A stretch of 5,174 nucleotides of DNA from the NCBI GenBank assembly GCA_945896765.1, contig CAMDEL010000128.1, positions 1-5,174 on the forward strand, read 5' to 3'. Positions 4,056-5,174 of the stretch are shown here, one piece after another. Each line of letters begins with the position of its first letter. Position 1 is the first letter of the stretch. Source of the stretch: Singulisphaera sp. GP187 (GTDB taxonomy: Bacteria > Planctomycetota > Phycisphaerae > Phycisphaerales > SM1A02). A program made the translations under genes and the position numbers. The notes beneath the pieces are model-generated. The model saw only the letters and a list, made by a program, of their open reading frames with translations, did not search any database and had not been told where the DNA came from.

Positions 4056-5174
4056 TCATGCGGTTTCTGAAGAATTCAGATCGACTCGACGGCGAACCAC
4101 TGTACCCACGACCGCAACATCGATGCGAGCGTGAAGCAAGACGCCAGTTCTGTGCAGAAGCGCTGCATCGCGGGCGTCATCGAGCAAGATGTGTTCGATG
4201 ATTCGCGCGTTTGAGGAATTGAGTTGCGGACAAGCAGCGCAGAGCAATTTCCAATTCGCACGCGCCCAACCAGCGGCAATTCGAAGGCCATTTGCGCCAG
4301 TGTTCGATTGAATCAAGTGCAGCGCTGCAAATTCATCCGATGCCAATTGAACATTTGCAGCATCTGGGCAATTGAAAGCGAGAGCCGTGAACTCTGGGAA
4401 ATAATCACGCACAACTCCACTGCTTGTTGCGGATAATTCCTGCTGAGAAGATATTGGCTTTGGCGCAGAAATCGAAGGCGTGACATCTTTGGGCGCAAAG
4501 TTCGCTGGAGTTTGCGATTGCGCCATCTGCGCTTGCGGCGATGCGATCTCAGGGCGCGCCATCGGTCGCTCACGATCTGAAAATCGATCTGGATTTCCAT
4601 TCATTGCAATTCCAATAAACTCCAGAGCAGCGGCAACATCGAGCGAGCTCAACATCGCAAGCGGAACAGGACCCGATGACTCGACTCGATCGACTCGAGG
4701 AGAATGAGCGCCAAGCGACAAGCGAACAGAGATCGTTCGCTCTGCTGCCCATGCAATCAAAGAATTGCATGCTGCTTGCGCTGATGTTTCTGGGGATCCA
4801 ACAAATGCGAGTGCAATTTCGCACGGCTCTGCGCCCCCCACTTTCCCAGCTTGCACAACTGCTTCAATTGTCTTTTTTGCTGCAGCAAGCGCAGTTTCAT
4901 CTGTTCCGCTGAGCAATACCAACGAACATCCAGAAAGCGCAATCGCTGATGCATCGGTTTGGCAATCCGTGCAGACGATCCACGAACGCGCAAAGATGCT
5001 CGCGCGTTCCATCCATGCACCACCATCAGTTGGAAGAGCACGACCTTGAGCGCGATAGACCTCGCCACGACTCGCTGCGCCATCGAGACGGATCAAAGCC
5101 ACCGGACCAGATGTTCGAGCGTGTTGGTCTGCGTACTGAGCAATCCAAATTCCTGCGAGTGTTGGAACATTTCC
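4056..5174 (-). CDS. Possible MinD/FlhG/ParA-like protein with degraded P-loop and extra C-terminal domain (5' partial)
   Basis: The frame is open to the right edge, giving 372 visible residues, numbered here from the edge; the GTG at 5102 is internal. Visible residues 1-31 (GNVPTLAGIWIAQYAD, then VALIRLDG) have the helix-then-strand shape of a P-loop NTPase N-terminus. However, the Walker A lysine is absent: GNVPT stands where GxGKT would be. The following segments resemble the later strands of MinD/ParA proteins: a strand CSLVLLSGTDETALAAAKKTIEAV-like block (83-106), IALAFVGSPETSAQAA (120-135) and ISVRLSLGAHSPRVDRV (148-164). Residues about 191-252 form a Pro/Ser/Gln-rich linker. A separate C-terminal domain (about 255-372) includes FPEFTALAFNCPD and WARANWKLLCAACPQ. 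No signal peptide can be judged because the true N-terminus is missing. If the fold is right it is probably a non-hydrolysing scaffold relative. The gene ends 10 bases from the convergent peptidase. Other Rossmann-like folds are possible. Confidence 0.55.
   Translation of the reverse strand, partial: GNVPTLAGIWIAQYADQHARTSGPVALIRLDGAASRGEVYRAQGRALPTDGGAWMERASIFARSWIVCTDCQTDASAIALSGCSLVLLSGTDETALAAAKKTIEAVVQAGKVGGAEPCEIALAFVGSPETSAQAACNSLIAWAAERTISVRLSLGAHSPRVDRVESSGPVPLAMLSSLDVAAALEFIGIAMNGNPDRFSDRERPMARPEIASPQAQMAQSQTPANFAPKDVTPSISAPKPISSQQELSATSSGVVRDYFPEFTALAFNCPDAANVQLASDEFAALHLIQSNTGANGLRIAAGWARANWKLLCAACPQLNSSNARIIEHILLDDARDAALLHRTGVLLHARIDVAVVGTVVRRRVDLNSSETA
4681..4698. repeat. Perfect 9-base tandem duplication
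   Basis: TCGACTCGA occurs twice head-to-tail. It lies inside the right-edge coding sequence and encodes part of RVDRVES (about visible residues 160-166). It is in a different codon phase from an Arg-Val repeat unit but keeps the frame. It is most likely local slippage with no independent role. Confidence 0.6.

Noticed and set aside
4066..4080. TCTGAA-GAA-TTCAGA hairpin as a terminator for the peptidase gene
   Set aside because: The stem is only 6 mostly A/T pairs, no T-run follows, and it lies in the coding end of the convergent gene.

Overview
The window is a gene-dense bacterial segment with no RNA genes, insertion sequences or CRISPR. By eye its base composition is near balanced. The best guess is a planctomycete, probably of the Phycisphaerae. 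Three things point there: a DUF2752 membrane protein with the PCPSCGMTT core common in that phylum, lipoproteins of a kind I associate with Phycisphaerae, and frequent GTG/TTG starts and ATGA/GTGA overlaps. The assignment is inferred from gene content, not from a marker gene.

Left and middle (about 1-3003, all minus strand) form one tightly packed operon, read from right to left. It holds a small three-helix DUF2752 membrane protein, two tandem and apparently paralogous lipoproteins, a degenerate GT-B-like glycosyltransferase-type protein, and the first 50 codons of a further gene that runs off the left edge. The first three junctions are 4-base stop/start overlaps (ATGA, ATGA, GTGA). The fourth is a 30-base gap with a good Shine-Dalgarno. 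This arrangement implies co-translation of a cell-envelope set: one inner-membrane protein, two lipid-anchored periplasmic or outer-membrane proteins, and a possible sugar transferase. The physiological role is unknown.

A 49-base divergent gap (3004-3052) contains a small cluster of TAGTCG/CGACTA inverted elements and separates this operon from a plus-strand peptidase M19 (renal-dipeptidase family) metallopeptidase (3053-4045). All expected zinc ligands are visible in that protein, and it has no signal peptide.

On the right (4056-5174, minus strand) a gene converges on the peptidase with only 10 bases between the stop codons. It is cut at its 5' end by the window edge: the reading frame stays open to base 5174, so the internal GTG at 5102 is not its start. 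It looks like a MinD/FlhG/ParA-type fold with a degraded nucleotide-binding loop, followed by a Pro/Ser/Gln-rich linker and a separate C-terminal domain. That reading is tentative.

The most interesting items are the coupled lipoprotein pair with its membrane partner, a 9-base tandem repeat that writes a Trp-rich RWWGWCRWW stretch into the glycosyltransferase-like protein where the family's acidic motif would sit, and the P-loop-degenerate right-edge protein. I found no clear evidence of a wholly new defence or mobile system.
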